A DNA stretch of 64,000 nt from Roseovarius indicus (GTDB lineage Bacteria; Pseudomonadota; Alphaproteobacteria; Rhodobacterales; Rhodobacteraceae). A model generated the notes under the pieces. That model worked only from the letters and a program-made list of their open reading frames with translations, was not told the DNA's origin and made no database searches. The translations under genes and the position numbers were made by a program. Below, in pieces: positions 55,107 to 63,725 of this stretch; the stretch's first letter is position 1; each line of letters starts with the position of its first letter. The stretch is from contig NZ_CP031598.1 in assembly GCF_008728195.1 (NCBI RefSeq), forward strand, positions 496,001 through 560,000. The letters are read 5' to 3'.

Positions 55107-55171
55107 GTTTCTTCATCCCTCTCTTGAACCGAACATGAGCACTCTCGCTAACCGGGAATATCGGCGACACC

Positions 55172-56083
55172 ATGGCTGAAAGGGTCCATTTCATGACGAA
55201 TGAAAGCGAAAATGTGACGGCCTATAACTTTGCGTATCTGGACGAGCAGACCAAGCGGATGATCCGCCGTGCGATCCTGAAGGGGCTGGCCGTGCCGGGC
55301 TACCAGGTGCCGTTTGCGAGCCGGGAGATGCCAATGCCCTATGGCTGGGGCACGGGGGGGGTGCAGGTGAGTGCCGCGACGCTGACGCCCGAGGATTGCT
55401 TCAAGGTGATCGACCAGGGGGCGGACGATACGACGAATGCCGTGTCGATCCGGAAGTTCTTCGAGAAGACCGCCGGGGTGGCGACCACCGAGGAGACGGG
55501 GAAGGCCACGGTGATCCAGACGCGGCACCGGATTCCGGAGGAGAGGCTGACGGAGGACCAGATCCTGGTGTACCAGGTGCCGATCCCGGAGCCGCTAAGG
55601 TTTCTGGAGCCCCGCGAAACGGAGACGCGGAAGATGCATAGCCTGGAGGAATACGGGCTGATGCATGTGAAGCTTTACGAGGACGTGGCGCAGCACGGGG
55701 CGATTGCCACCGCCTATGCCTATCCGGTGAAGGTGGAGGGGCGCTACGTGATGGACCCCTCGCCGATACCGAAATTCGACAACCCGAAGATGGAGATGGA
55801 CGCGATTCAGCTGTTCGGGGCGGGGCGGGAGCAGCGGATCTATGCGCTGCCGCCGCACAGCAAGGTGGTGAGCCTCGATTTCGAGGATCACCCGTTCGAC
55901 CCGTCGAAGGCGGATCATGCCTGTGACCTGTGCGGGGCCGAGGACAGTTACCTCGACGAGGTGATCACCGACGACCAGGGCGGGCGGATGTTCGTCTGTT
56001 CGGACACGGATTACTGCCGCGCGCGGCGGGTGGCGGGGCATATGGGGGCGCAGGGCGCACCCTACGAGGAGGGCGCGGCATGA
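55172..56083 (+). CDS. phnJ: C-P lyase PhnJ (radical SAM carbon-phosphorus lyase)
   Basis: A 303-residue radical enzyme that breaks the C-P bond. YNFAYLDEQTKRMIRRAILKG and PYGWGTGGVQVSA are near the start. The cluster Cys are in HACDLCGAEDSY and FVCSDTDYCRARR at residues ~250-290, in the PhnJ arrangement. ATG 55172 or 55193 are the starts. It overlaps phnK (ATGA). A 302-base gap after fosX, with the reverse small gene, precedes it. Confidence 0.95.
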   Translation: MAERVHFMTNESENVTAYNFAYLDEQTKRMIRRAILKGLAVPGYQVPFASREMPMPYGWGTGGVQVSAATLTPEDCFKVIDQGADDTTNAVSIRKFFEKTAGVATTEETGKATVIQTRHRIPEERLTEDQILVYQVPIPEPLRFLEPRETETRKMHSLEEYGLMHVKLYEDVAQHGAIATAYAYPVKVEGRYVMDPSPIPKFDNPKMEMDAIQLFGAGREQRIYALPPHSKVVSLDFEDHPFDPSKADHACDLCGAEDSYLDEVITDDQGGRMFVCSDTDYCRARRVAGHMGAQGAPYEEGAA

Positions 56084-56850
56084 CACCGCTTTTGCAGGTT
56101 CAGGGTGTGTCGAAATATTACGGCGCGCGGATCGGGTGCGAGGATGTGAGTTTCGAGCTGTATCCGGGCGAAGTGATGGGAATAGTCGGGGAGAGTGGAT
56201 CGGGTAAATCCACGCTTCTGGGCTGCCTCGCCGGCCAGTTAGCTCCTGATGCCGGCGAGGTTCTGTTCGACACGCGGGGCGAGGGGTTGCGCGATACGCT
56301 GAAGATGTCGGAGCCGGAACGGCGGATGCTGGGGCGGACGGACTGGGCCTTCGTGCATCAGAATGCGCGGGACGGGCTGCGGATGGGCGTGAGTGCCGGG
56401 GGCAACGTGGGCGAGCGGCTGATGGCCGTGGGCGCGCGGCATTACGGGCAGATCCGGGGGCAGGCGATCGACTGGCTGGGCCGGGTCGAGATTTCGGAGG
56501 ACCGGGTGGATGACCGGCCGGGGATGTTTTCCGGGGGCATGCAGCAGCGGTTGCAGATCGCGCGGAACCTGGTGACCGGGCCACGGTTGGTGTTCATGGA
56601 CGAACCCACCGGGGGCCTCGATGTGTCTGTGCAGGCGAGGCTTCTGGATTTGCTGCGGGGGCTGGTGCGCGAGATGGGCCTGAGCGCCATCATCGTGACG
56701 CATGATTTGGCCGTGGTGCGCCTGCTGGCCGATCGGCTGATGGTGATGAAGGGCGGGCACGTGGTCGAGGCCGGGCTGACGGACCAGGTGTTGGACGACC
56801 CGCAGCATGGGTATACGCAGTTGCTGGTGTCGAGTGTTTTGCAGGTGTAG
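56080..56850 (+). CDS. phnK: C-P lyase ABC-type ATPase PhnK
   Basis: A 256-residue ABC ATPase that binds the PhnGHIJ core. Walker A is GESGSGKST, the signature is MFSGGMQQRLQIARN, Walker B is LVFMDEPTGG and the H-loop is VTHDL. It is not a transporter partner. The start overlaps phnJ. The next gene, corA-like, begins 3 bases after its stop. Confidence 0.94.
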   Translation: MTPLLQVQGVSKYYGARIGCEDVSFELYPGEVMGIVGESGSGKSTLLGCLAGQLAPDAGEVLFDTRGEGLRDTLKMSEPERRMLGRTDWAFVHQNARDGLRMGVSAGGNVGERLMAVGARHYGQIRGQAIDWLGRVEISEDRVDDRPGMFSGGMQQRLQIARNLVTGPRLVFMDEPTGGLDVSVQARLLDLLRGLVREMGLSAIIVTHDLAVVRLLADRLMVMKGGHVVEAGLTDQVLDDPQHGYTQLLVSSVLQV

Positions 56851-56853
56851 CCG

Positions 56854-57807
56854 ATGATCGAGAGTTTCAGACCAGACGGGGCCGGCGGGCTGACGCGCGA
56901 GGAGGGGCTCGGGGCCGATGCGGTCTGGGTCGATCTGCGCGATCCGACGTCGGAGGAGCTGGCGGAGGTGGGCAAGGTGGCCGGGGCCAGCCTGCCCAGC
57001 AAGGAGGACATGGAGGAGATCGAACTGTCGAGCCGGCTGTACCGGGATGGCAATGTCGATTTCCTGACGCTCGTGCTTCCGGCGCTGACGGAGACGGACA
57101 ATCACCAGGTGGCGCCGGTGACCTTCGTGCTGTGCCCCAGGCAGGTGGTGACGATCCGGTATCACGAGCCTCGGCCCTTCAAGAGCTACCCGGTGCGGGC
57201 GGCGCACAGCCCCTATGACACCGGCTCGGCGCAGGAGGTTCTGTTCGGGCTGCTGGACGAGATCATCGACCGGCTGGCGGATATTCTCGAGCTGACCGAC
57301 GGGCGGATCGAGGGCGTGTCGCGGGGGCTGTTCGGCAACGGGCTCGAGACCGAGGTGGCCGACCGGCGCTCGGCGCTGGCGACGCTGGGGCAGGCGGGGG
57401 CGCTGGTCTCGGATGTGCGCAACAGCCTCGTGACGATCGAGCGGGCGCTGACGTTCCTGAACCGCGAGGCGGCCGGGGGCGGGAAGAAATCGCCGCGGGC
57501 GATCAAGGTGCTGTCGAGCGACGTCGCCTCGCTGGCGGAGCATGCGAGTTTCCTGACCCAGAAGCTGAGCCTGATTCTCGATACCTTTTTCGGCCTGACC
57601 ACGATTGAACAGAACGCCGTGACCAAGACCTTCTCGCTGGTCGCGGTTCTCTTCATGCCGCCGACGCTGATCGGGGCCGTGTTCGGGATGAACTTTGCCC
57701 TGATGCCCGGCATCGACTGGCGCTGGGGGTTCACCGCCGCGCTTGTGGCGATGGTGGCCTCGTCGGTGCTGTCTTACCTCTATTTCCGTTGGAAGAACCT
57801 GCTATGA
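56854..57807 (+). CDS. corA: CorA-family divalent cation transporter
   Basis: A 317-residue CorA-like channel. The N-terminal cytoplasmic domain (about 1-250) is followed by two helices (FSLVAVLFMPPTLIGAVFG and ALVAMVASSVLSYLYF). The GMN motif is in AVFGMNF, the key selectivity signature. It transports Mg, Co or similar ions. Placed between phnK and phnL with 3- and ATGA overlaps, so it is co-expressed with the lyase, which is unusual. Mg is needed for the triphosphate steps, so a support role is possible. Confidence 0.9.
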   Translation: MIESFRPDGAGGLTREEGLGADAVWVDLRDPTSEELAEVGKVAGASLPSKEDMEEIELSSRLYRDGNVDFLTLVLPALTETDNHQVAPVTFVLCPRQVVTIRYHEPRPFKSYPVRAAHSPYDTGSAQEVLFGLLDEIIDRLADILELTDGRIEGVSRGLFGNGLETEVADRRSALATLGQAGALVSDVRNSLVTIERALTFLNREAAGGGKKSPRAIKVLSSDVASLAEHASFLTQKLSLILDTFFGLTTIEQNAVTKTFSLVAVLFMPPTLIGAVFGMNFALMPGIDWRWGFTAALVAMVASSVLSYLYFRWKNLL

Positions 57808-58499
57808 CCCATGATCCCGTGATCGCGCTGAGCGATGTGTCGAAGTCTTTCGTGCTGCATAACCAGGGGGGCGCGCGGATCCCGGTGATGGCGGGGGCCG
57901 AGCTTGCCGTGGGCGCGGGCGAGTGCGTGGCGCTGACCGGCGCGTCGGGGGCGGGGAAGTCGACCCTGATGCGGATGATCTATGGCAACTACCTTGCCGC
58001 GACGGGCAGGATCATGGTGGCCGGGGTTGACGTGGCGAAGGCCGAGCCAAGGGAGATTTTGACGCTGCGGCGGCAGACGCTGGGCTATGTGAGCCAGTTC
58101 CTGCGGGTGGTGCCAAGGGTGCCGACGCGGGAGGTGGTGGCCGAGCCGCTTCTGATGACGGGGCATGCGCGGGACGAGGCGATGGCGCGGGCCGAAAGCC
58201 TGCTTTCGCGGCTGAACATTCCCGAGGCGCTGTGGGATCTGAGCCCGACGACCTTTTCGGGGGGCGAGCAGCAAAGGGTGAATATCGCGCGGGGCTTTGC
58301 CTATACCTATCCGGCGATGCTTTTGGACGAGCCGACCGCGAGCCTCGATGCGCAGAACCGGGATACGGTGCTGACGCTGATCGAGGAGGCCAAGGCGCGG
58401 GGGGCGGCGATCCTGGGGATTTTCCACGATGTCGAGGCGCGCGAGCGGGTCTGTGACCGCGAGGTCGACGTGTCGGTCTTTACCCCGGCCGCGGCATGA
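57804..58499 (+). CDS. phnL: C-P lyase ABC-type ATPase PhnL
   Basis: A 231-residue ABC ATPase. Walker A is GASGAGKST, the signature is FSGGEQQRVNIARG and Walker B is MLLDEPTASLD. PhnL works with PhnGHI in forming the ribose-triphosphonate. It starts in the corA stop (ATGA) and overlaps phnN (ATGA). Confidence 0.94.
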   Translation: MTHDPVIALSDVSKSFVLHNQGGARIPVMAGAELAVGAGECVALTGASGAGKSTLMRMIYGNYLAATGRIMVAGVDVAKAEPREILTLRRQTLGYVSQFLRVVPRVPTREVVAEPLLMTGHARDEAMARAESLLSRLNIPEALWDLSPTTFSGGEQQRVNIARGFAYTYPAMLLDEPTASLDAQNRDTVLTLIEEAKARGAAILGIFHDVEARERVCDREVDVSVFTPAAA

Positions 58500-59044
58500 G
58501 CACGGGCGCGCTTATTGGCGTTGTGGGGCCCTCGGGCGTGGGCAAGGATAGCGTGATGGAAGCGCTGGCCCGGGCCGAGCCGTCGATGGGCCTTGTGCGG
58601 CGGGTGATCACCCGGCCGGCGGATGCCGGCGGCGAGGATTTCGAGGGTGTGAGCGAGGAAGAGTTTGCAAGGCGGCGGGAGCAGGGCGAGTTCGTGCTGC
58701 ACTGGCCGGCGCATGGGCTGCATTATGGCGTGCCGGCCACGGTGCGGGGGCGGCTGGCGCGGGGCGAGACCTGTCTGGTGAACCTGTCGCGGGCAGTGCT
58801 GGCAGAGGCGGAGCGGCTGTTCGAGCGGTTCGTGACGCTGCACCTGACGGCGCCGGCGGAGGTGCTGGCCGAGCGGCTGGCCGCGCGCGGCCGGGAGGAC
58901 AAGGCGGAGATCGCGCGGCGGCTGTCGCGGCAGGGGTTTGCCTTGCCCGAGGGGCTGGGCCGGGTGATCGAGGTGGCCAATGACGGCCCGCTCGAGCGGA
59001 CCGTCGCGACCGTTCTGTCAGAGCTTCAGGCCGGGAAGGTGTGA
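58496..59044 (+). CDS. phnN: Ribose 1,5-bisphosphate phosphokinase PhnN
   Basis: A 182-residue kinase that makes PRPP from ribose 1,5-bisphosphate. The P-loop is GVVGPSGVGKDSVM, and RRVITRPADAGGEDFEGV holds the guanylate-kinase-like lid. It recycles the ribose released by the C-P lyase. Its 3' end overlaps the convergent DUF1045 gene by 19 bases. Confidence 0.93.
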   Translation: MSTGALIGVVGPSGVGKDSVMEALARAEPSMGLVRRVITRPADAGGEDFEGVSEEEFARRREQGEFVLHWPAHGLHYGVPATVRGRLARGETCLVNLSRAVLAEAERLFERFVTLHLTAPAEVLAERLAARGREDKAEIARRLSRQGFALPEGLGRVIEVANDGPLERTVATVLSELQAGKV

Positions 59045-59712
59045 CGTTGGATCAGGTGGAAATGCCCGTCTTCCGCCTCGCCCACGAGGCTGAGCCCGTC
59101 GAAGACAAAGGGCTGGGGGATCTGCCCGTGCAGGCGCTGGGCGAGGATCGCCCGGACCGCGTCGAGCTGGTCTTTGGGCAGCTTCGAGGAGAGGGTCATA
59201 TGGAAGCGGAAGTCTTCCATCACGTAGGGGTAGCCCCAGCGTTGGAGAAGCGCCTCCTGCCGGTCGGTGAGGCCGGCGGCGCGGCGCTTTTCGAGCTCGG
59301 CGTCGGTGGGCGGGGCGCGGAAGCTGTCGAGGGTTTCGACGGCCATCGCCGCGATCCCCTGAAGCTGGGTCGTGTCGCCGCGCACGACGAGCGCGAGGAA
59401 GCGGCCCATCGCGGCCAGTTCCAGCCCGTCGAGCGTGGCGGGCGGCATCTGGGTGCAGAGCCGGTCGAAGGCTTCGAAGAGATCGCTTTCGGATTTGTCC
59501 TCGGCCAGCCGGAAGGGCGGCTTGATCGTGCCGTGAAAGCCGTAGGGCCGGGGCGTCTCGGTAAGCTCCGGCAGCGGCGCGGGGAGGTCGGGGATCTCGG
59601 GCTGATCGACCGGTTCGCCGCGGGCGATATCCCATCCCAGCCATTCCGCCCCGAAATGGGCAAACCCCTCGTCGGAGGGTGTATAATAGACCGCGTAGCG
59701 TTTGTAGCTCAT
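59026..59712 (-). CDS. DUF1045 (2H-phosphoesterase-like) phosphonate-operon protein
   Basis: A 228-residue protein. Two HxT-type motifs, GFHGTIKPPF and RFHMTLSSK, mark the 2H phosphoesterase fold. DUF1045 genes are typical of C-P lyase clusters lacking phnP. It may open the cyclic ribose phosphate produced by PhnJ, the step PhnP does elsewhere; no phnP is visible in this window. It is convergent with phnN, overlapping by 19 bases, and divergent from phnM. Confidence 0.85.
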   Translation of the reverse strand: MSYKRYAVYYTPSDEGFAHFGAEWLGWDIARGEPVDQPEIPDLPAPLPELTETPRPYGFHGTIKPPFRLAEDKSESDLFEAFDRLCTQMPPATLDGLELAAMGRFLALVVRGDTTQLQGIAAMAVETLDSFRAPPTDAELEKRRAAGLTDRQEALLQRWGYPYVMEDFRFHMTLSSKLPKDQLDAVRAILAQRLHGQIPQPFVFDGLSLVGEAEDGHFHLIQRHTFPA

Positions 59713-59759
59713 CGTTGCACCTTTCCCGTCATCACCTGCCACCAGAAAGTATCTTTCAC

Positions 59760-60902
59760 ATGACACAGGAAACCGTTCTCGCCAATGCCACTCTGGTTCT
59801 GCCGGGGGAAACCGTGACCGGGGCGGTCCGGTTCCGGGGGGCGGAGATCTTGGATGTTTCGACCGGGCCGGGCGTGCCGGCGGGGGCCGTCGATTGCGGC
59901 GGCGACTACGTGGCGCCGGGGCTGGTGGAGCTGCATACGGATAACCTCGAGCGGCATATCCAGCCGCGGCCCTTCGTCGACTGGCCGCATAACGCCGCGA
60001 TCCTGGCGCATGACGCGGAGCTGGCGGGGACGGGGATCACCACGGTGTTCGACGCGATGCGGGTGGGATCGATCCCGAAGGGAAAGGGGCGGTACCTGAA
60101 ATACGCCCGGCAATTGGCGACGGAGCTGTGGGCGCTGCGGGCGGAGGATGCGCTGAAGATCAGCCATTTCCTGCACCTGCGGGCGGAGGTGTGCTCGCAG
60201 ACGCTGGTCGAGGAGATGGAGGAGTTCGGCGAGGCGGACCGGGTCGGGCTGGTCAGCCTGATGGACCACACGCCGGGGCAAAGGCAGTTCCGCGACATCA
60301 GCAAGCTGGAAGATTACATGAAGGGCAAGCAGGGCCTGTCGGATGCCGAGTTCGCCGAGCACGTGGCGCAGCTGAAGGCGCTGCGGGATCAGCATGGCGA
60401 TCACCACGAAGCCGAGGCGGTGAAGGCGGCCGAGCGCTACGGGGCCGTGCTGGCGAGCCATGACGACACCACGGCCGAGCAGGTGGCGGTGTCGCATGGC
60501 TATGGCATCCGGCTGGCGGAGTTCCCGACGACGCGGGAGGCGGCGCAGGCCTGTCACGAGAGCGGGATTGCCGTGATGATGGGGGCGCCGAACCTCATTC
60601 GCGGCGGCTCGCATTCCGGCAACGTGGCGGCGAAGGAGCTGGCCGAGGCGGGGCTGCTGGATATCCTGAGTTCGGATTACGTGCCGGCGGCATTGCTGAT
60701 GGCGGCGGTGCAGCTGGGCGAGATGTGGGGCGACATGGCGCGCGGCATCGCGACGGTGACGCGGAACCCGGCACGGGCGGTGCATCTGGAGGACCGGGGC
60801 GAGATCGTTGCCGGGCGCCGGGCGGATGTGATCCGGTTTGCCCTGAGCGGCGGTGTGCCGGCGGTGCGCGCGGTGTGGTCGCGCGGGGAAAGGGTGGCCT
60901 GA
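59760..60902 (+). CDS. phnM: Alpha-D-ribose 1-methylphosphonate 5-triphosphate diphosphatase PhnM
   Basis: A 380-residue metal-dependent hydrolase, the classical PhnM type. VAPGLVELHTDNLERHIQPRP has the HxD metal motif, and HDDTTAEQVAV, MMGAPNLIRGGSHSGN and LSSDYVPA follow. It removes diphosphate from the ribose triphosphonate before C-P cleavage. ATG 59760 begins the protein; its promoter lies in the 47-base gap from DUF1045. A diverged paralogue is at 50236-51417. Confidence 0.94.
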   Translation: MTQETVLANATLVLPGETVTGAVRFRGAEILDVSTGPGVPAGAVDCGGDYVAPGLVELHTDNLERHIQPRPFVDWPHNAAILAHDAELAGTGITTVFDAMRVGSIPKGKGRYLKYARQLATELWALRAEDALKISHFLHLRAEVCSQTLVEEMEEFGEADRVGLVSLMDHTPGQRQFRDISKLEDYMKGKQGLSDAEFAEHVAQLKALRDQHGDHHEAEAVKAAERYGAVLASHDDTTAEQVAVSHGYGIRLAEFPTTREAAQACHESGIAVMMGAPNLIRGGSHSGNVAAKELAEAGLLDILSSDYVPAALLMAAVQLGEMWGDMARGIATVTRNPARAVHLEDRGEIVAGRRADVIRFALSGGVPAVRAVWSRGERVA

Positions 60903-60970
60903 GCCGGGCTTTGACTTCACCGGTGGGGGCGCTCATAAGGCGGGCGACCCCTTTGGAGGAGTAAAGCCCC

Positions 60971-61666
60971 ATGCCTGCCGATTTCCTGTTCGATCCGCCG
61001 GACCAGCCCATCGTGCCCGTCGAGGGCGAGGCGCGGGTGTTTCCGGTCAGGCGCATCTTCTGCGTGGGGCGCAACTATGCCGCCCATGCCGCCGAGATGG
61101 GCAACGAGGTCGACCGCGAGGCGCCGTTCTATTTCACCAAGTCGGCGCAGGATATCTGCCTGTCGGGGGGCGAGATCGATTATCCGCCGGGGACGGCGGA
61201 TTGCCATCACGAGATGGAGTTCGTCGTCGGGCTGGAGACGGGCGGTTTCGAGGTGCCGGCCGCGGAGGCGATGGGGCTGGTCTATGGCTATGCCTGCGGG
61301 ATCGACCTGACCCGGCGGGATCTGCAGGGCGCGGCGAAGGAGAAGCGGCGGCCGTGGGACCTCGGCAAGGATTTCGAGAACGCGGCGATCATCGGGACGC
61401 TGACGCCGAAGGCGGAGTTCGGCGAGATCGGGACGCAGCGGATCATGCTGAAGAAGGATGGCGAGACGGTGCAGGATGCGACGCTGGCCGAGATGATCTG
61501 GTCGGTGCCCGAGATCATCGCGCACCTGTCGCGGTTCTACACGCTGGCGCCGGGCGACCTGATCTATACCGGCACGCCAGCGGGGGTTGGTCCGGTGCAG
61601 CCGGGGTCTGTGCTGGAAGGGGAGATCGAGGGGCTGTCGCCGCTCCGGATCGGGATTTCGGGGTAG
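60971..61666 (+). CDS. Fumarylacetoacetate hydrolase (FAH) family protein
   Basis: A 231-residue FAH-fold enzyme. FCVGRNYAAHAAEMG, DCHHEMEFVVGLETG with Glu metal ligands, GYACGIDLTRRDLQ and YTGTPAGVGPVQPG are family motifs. These enzymes hydrolyse or decarboxylate acylpyruvates or ring-cleavage products. GGAGGAGTAAAGCCCC precedes ATG 60971. It follows phnM by 68 bases; a functional link is not evident. Confidence 0.9.
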   Translation: MPADFLFDPPDQPIVPVEGEARVFPVRRIFCVGRNYAAHAAEMGNEVDREAPFYFTKSAQDICLSGGEIDYPPGTADCHHEMEFVVGLETGGFEVPAAEAMGLVYGYACGIDLTRRDLQGAAKEKRRPWDLGKDFENAAIIGTLTPKAEFGEIGTQRIMLKKDGETVQDATLAEMIWSVPEIIAHLSRFYTLAPGDLIYTGTPAGVGPVQPGSVLEGEIEGLSPLRIGISG

Positions 61667-61843
61667 GGTTGGGGATCTGATCCGAACCGGGCGTTTGAGG
61701 CTTTTGGTATAGAGGGTTGGAAAGCGGACTTTGCTGCCGTTCGAAACTTGGCATTAGTGGGGGCATCGCCAAAGTCTGGCCCAATTAAGCTACTATGGAT
61801 CGCCGAGTGTTGTCGCGCTCAAGGAAGGCTTTACGCCGCAAAC

Positions 61844-62281
61844 ATGGAACAAGAAATTCTTATCATGGATGACTTCGGTGAAGTTCTAAAACGATACTTC
61901 ATTCCTGAGGGAAAAAATCAGTTTGAAGGTGTTAGCTGGGAAGGCGTTGATCTCTTTGGTGCCCAATTGGGTGGAGCAAATTTTAATGATGCTATTCTTT
62001 ACTGGGCAATACTTGCCTCGGCGCACTTGGATGGCGCAAATTTCAGTAATGCCAACCTGCAAGGTGCGAACTTGATAGACGCGTCTTGCATCGGAGCGAA
62101 CTTCCGGGGAGCCAACTTGGGGCGTGACAATCTTGGCGGAAGCTCAAAGCTCCAAGGTGCTGATCTGACTGCGGCTATAATGGAGGGCGCGCACCTCGAA
62201 AGCGCGGAGTTTGACGAGCGTACGATTTTTCCCAAAGGCTTTGCGCCCTCGTCATATGGAATGATCGAACGAAAAGTATAG
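61844..62281 (+). CDS. Pentapeptide-repeat protein in AT-rich segment
   Basis: A 145-residue protein. About 60 central residues have A(N/D)LxG-type pentapeptide steps: FEGVSWEGVDLFGAQLGGAN, LDGANFSNANLQGANL, CIGANFRGANLGRD, and ADLTAAIMEGAHLES. They would form a right-handed quadrilateral beta-helix. The segment is clearly richer in A/T than its neighbours and uses A/T-ending codons (AAT, TTT, CTT), which suggests transfer. ATG 61844 was chosen as it precedes a natural start; an in-frame ATG at 61748 is possible. Confidence 0.72.
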   Translation: MEQEILIMDDFGEVLKRYFIPEGKNQFEGVSWEGVDLFGAQLGGANFNDAILYWAILASAHLDGANFSNANLQGANLIDASCIGANFRGANLGRDNLGGSSKLQGADLTAAIMEGAHLESAEFDERTIFPKGFAPSSYGMIERKV

Positions 62282-62624
62282 GCGATATTCATGTCCGTTT
62301 AGGGCTCAAACCAGTCCTTCGACGCGCGAGAGGTTAGAGCCCGGGATTCCGCGCTGGTGATGCCTTGCGGTCGTCATCATAGCCTGCGCCTCTGGGGGCT
62401 GAGTCGCCTTATGCGGGAGCCCTCTTGCCGACACGTTTCAAAATACATTGCAACACCACATTCCTGAAACATTTTCCCTGATGACAGTTGCAAAACGCAT
62501 CAATTCAATGCCAACATCGGAGCGGCCTGAGACCCGGCGAACGGGCGGGGGAGGCTTCGGAAAGCGAAGGACGGCCCGCGCGGCAGACGCCGGGACCAGC
62601 GATCTCAAGGGAGGAGACCCGAGA
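62282..62624. other. 343-base gap before the TRAP operon
   Basis: This gap between the pentapeptide gene and dctP is less GC-rich in its middle (62440-62520) and must hold the TRAP promoter. I see no open frame of character, no clear terminator and no riboswitch. Confidence 0.45.
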
Positions 62625-63662
62625 ATGACATTTATGACGACAGCCATGCGCGCCGCGCTGGCCACTGTCGTGGCGGCCGGTATCGGCACCGCGGCGATGG
62701 CGCAGGAAGTGACGCTGAAGATGCACCAGTTCCTGCCGCCGCAGGCGAACGTGCCCAAGCTGATCCTGCAGCCCTGGGCCGACCGGATCATGGAAGCCTC
62801 GGACGGGCGCATCAAGATCGATCATTACCCGGCGATGCAGCTTGGCGGCAAGCCGCCCGAGCTGGCCGGCCAGGTGACCGACGGCGTGGCCGACATCATC
62901 TGGACGGTGGCGGGCTATACCCCCGGCCGCTTCCCGCAGGCCGAGGTGTTCGAACTGCCGTTCATGATGACCAATGCCGAGGACACCTCGCGCGCGTTCT
63001 GGCAATATGCCGAAGCCAACATGATGGACAGCGATTTCAGCGACATCAAGGTGCTGGGCGTGTGGGTGCACGGGCCGGGCGTGATCCATTCCAGCACGCC
63101 GGTGAACGAGATCGCCGATCTCAACGGCCTGAAGGTGCGCGGCCCGACGCGGGTGATCACCGGCATGCTGACCGACCTGGGCGCCACCGCCGTGGGCCTG
63201 CCGGTGCCGGCCATTCCCGAGGCGCTGTCGAAGGGCGTGATCGATGCCTGCGTGATCCCGTGGGAGGTGACCGCCGCGCTGAAGGTGCCGGAGCTGGTGC
63301 AGAACCACACGGTGTTCGGGGGCGAGGCGCTTTACACCACCGCGTTCATCTTCGCGATGAACAAGGACAAGTACGAAAGCCTTCCGGACGACCTGAAGGC
63401 GATCATCGACGAGCACACGGGCGAGGATTTCTCGGCCATGGCCGGCAAGCTGCAGGCCGGGGCCGACGTGCCGTCGCGCCAGCTGGCCGAGGACATGGGC
63501 AACAACATCATCGACCTGTCGCCCGAACAGGTGGCCGAGTGGAAAGAGGCCGCCAGCGGGTCTGAAGCCAAGTGGATCGCCGAGATGGACGAGAAGGGCT
63601 TTGACGGGCAGGCGCTTGTCGACCAGGCGCGTGAGCTGATCGAGAAGAACACCGCCGACTGA
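62625..63662 (+). CDS. TRAP transporter substrate-binding protein DctP
   Basis: A 345-residue periplasmic binding protein with signal peptide (RAALATVVAAGIGTAAMAQ). The mature protein has the DctP fold: TLKMHQFLPPQANVPKL, VADIIWTVAGYTPGRFPQAE, GLKVRGPTRVITGML (with the conserved substrate Arg) and ALSKGVIDACVIPWEV. ATG 62625 has GGGAGGAG upstream. The ligand may be a carboxylic acid but cannot be told. A hairpin precedes dctQ. Confidence 0.92.
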   Translation: MTFMTTAMRAALATVVAAGIGTAAMAQEVTLKMHQFLPPQANVPKLILQPWADRIMEASDGRIKIDHYPAMQLGGKPPELAGQVTDGVADIIWTVAGYTPGRFPQAEVFELPFMMTNAEDTSRAFWQYAEANMMDSDFSDIKVLGVWVHGPGVIHSSTPVNEIADLNGLKVRGPTRVITGMLTDLGATAVGLPVPAIPEALSKGVIDACVIPWEVTAALKVPELVQNHTVFGGEALYTTAFIFAMNKDKYESLPDDLKAIIDEHTGEDFSAMAGKLQAGADVPSRQLAEDMGNNIIDLSPEQVAEWKEAASGSEAKWIAEMDEKGFDGQALVDQARELIEKNTAD

Positions 63663-63676
63663 TGCTGACCAGGTGC

Positions 63677-63698
63677 GGCGCCGGGGCGACCCGGCGCC
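63677..63698 (+). other. Intercistronic hairpin with GCGA tetraloop between dctP and dctQ
   Basis: GGCGCCGGG (63677-63685) pairs perfectly with CCCGGCGCC (63690-63698) across a GCGA loop, a GNRA tetraloop. It lacks a T run. It begins 15 bases after the dctP stop and probably lets the binding protein be made in excess. Confidence 0.7.
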
Positions 63699-63725
63699 GG
63701 CCGTATTTCCGGGGCAGATTCTGTA

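Noticed and set aside
54866..55179. Forward frames between fosX and phnJ
   Set aside because: Low-complexity, Arg/Pro-rich products with no ribosome sites; the reverse-strand 46-codon frame is the better candidate.
59713..59759. Second Pho box before phnM
   Set aside because: CCGTCATCACC is followed by only a poor second unit, so support is too weak.
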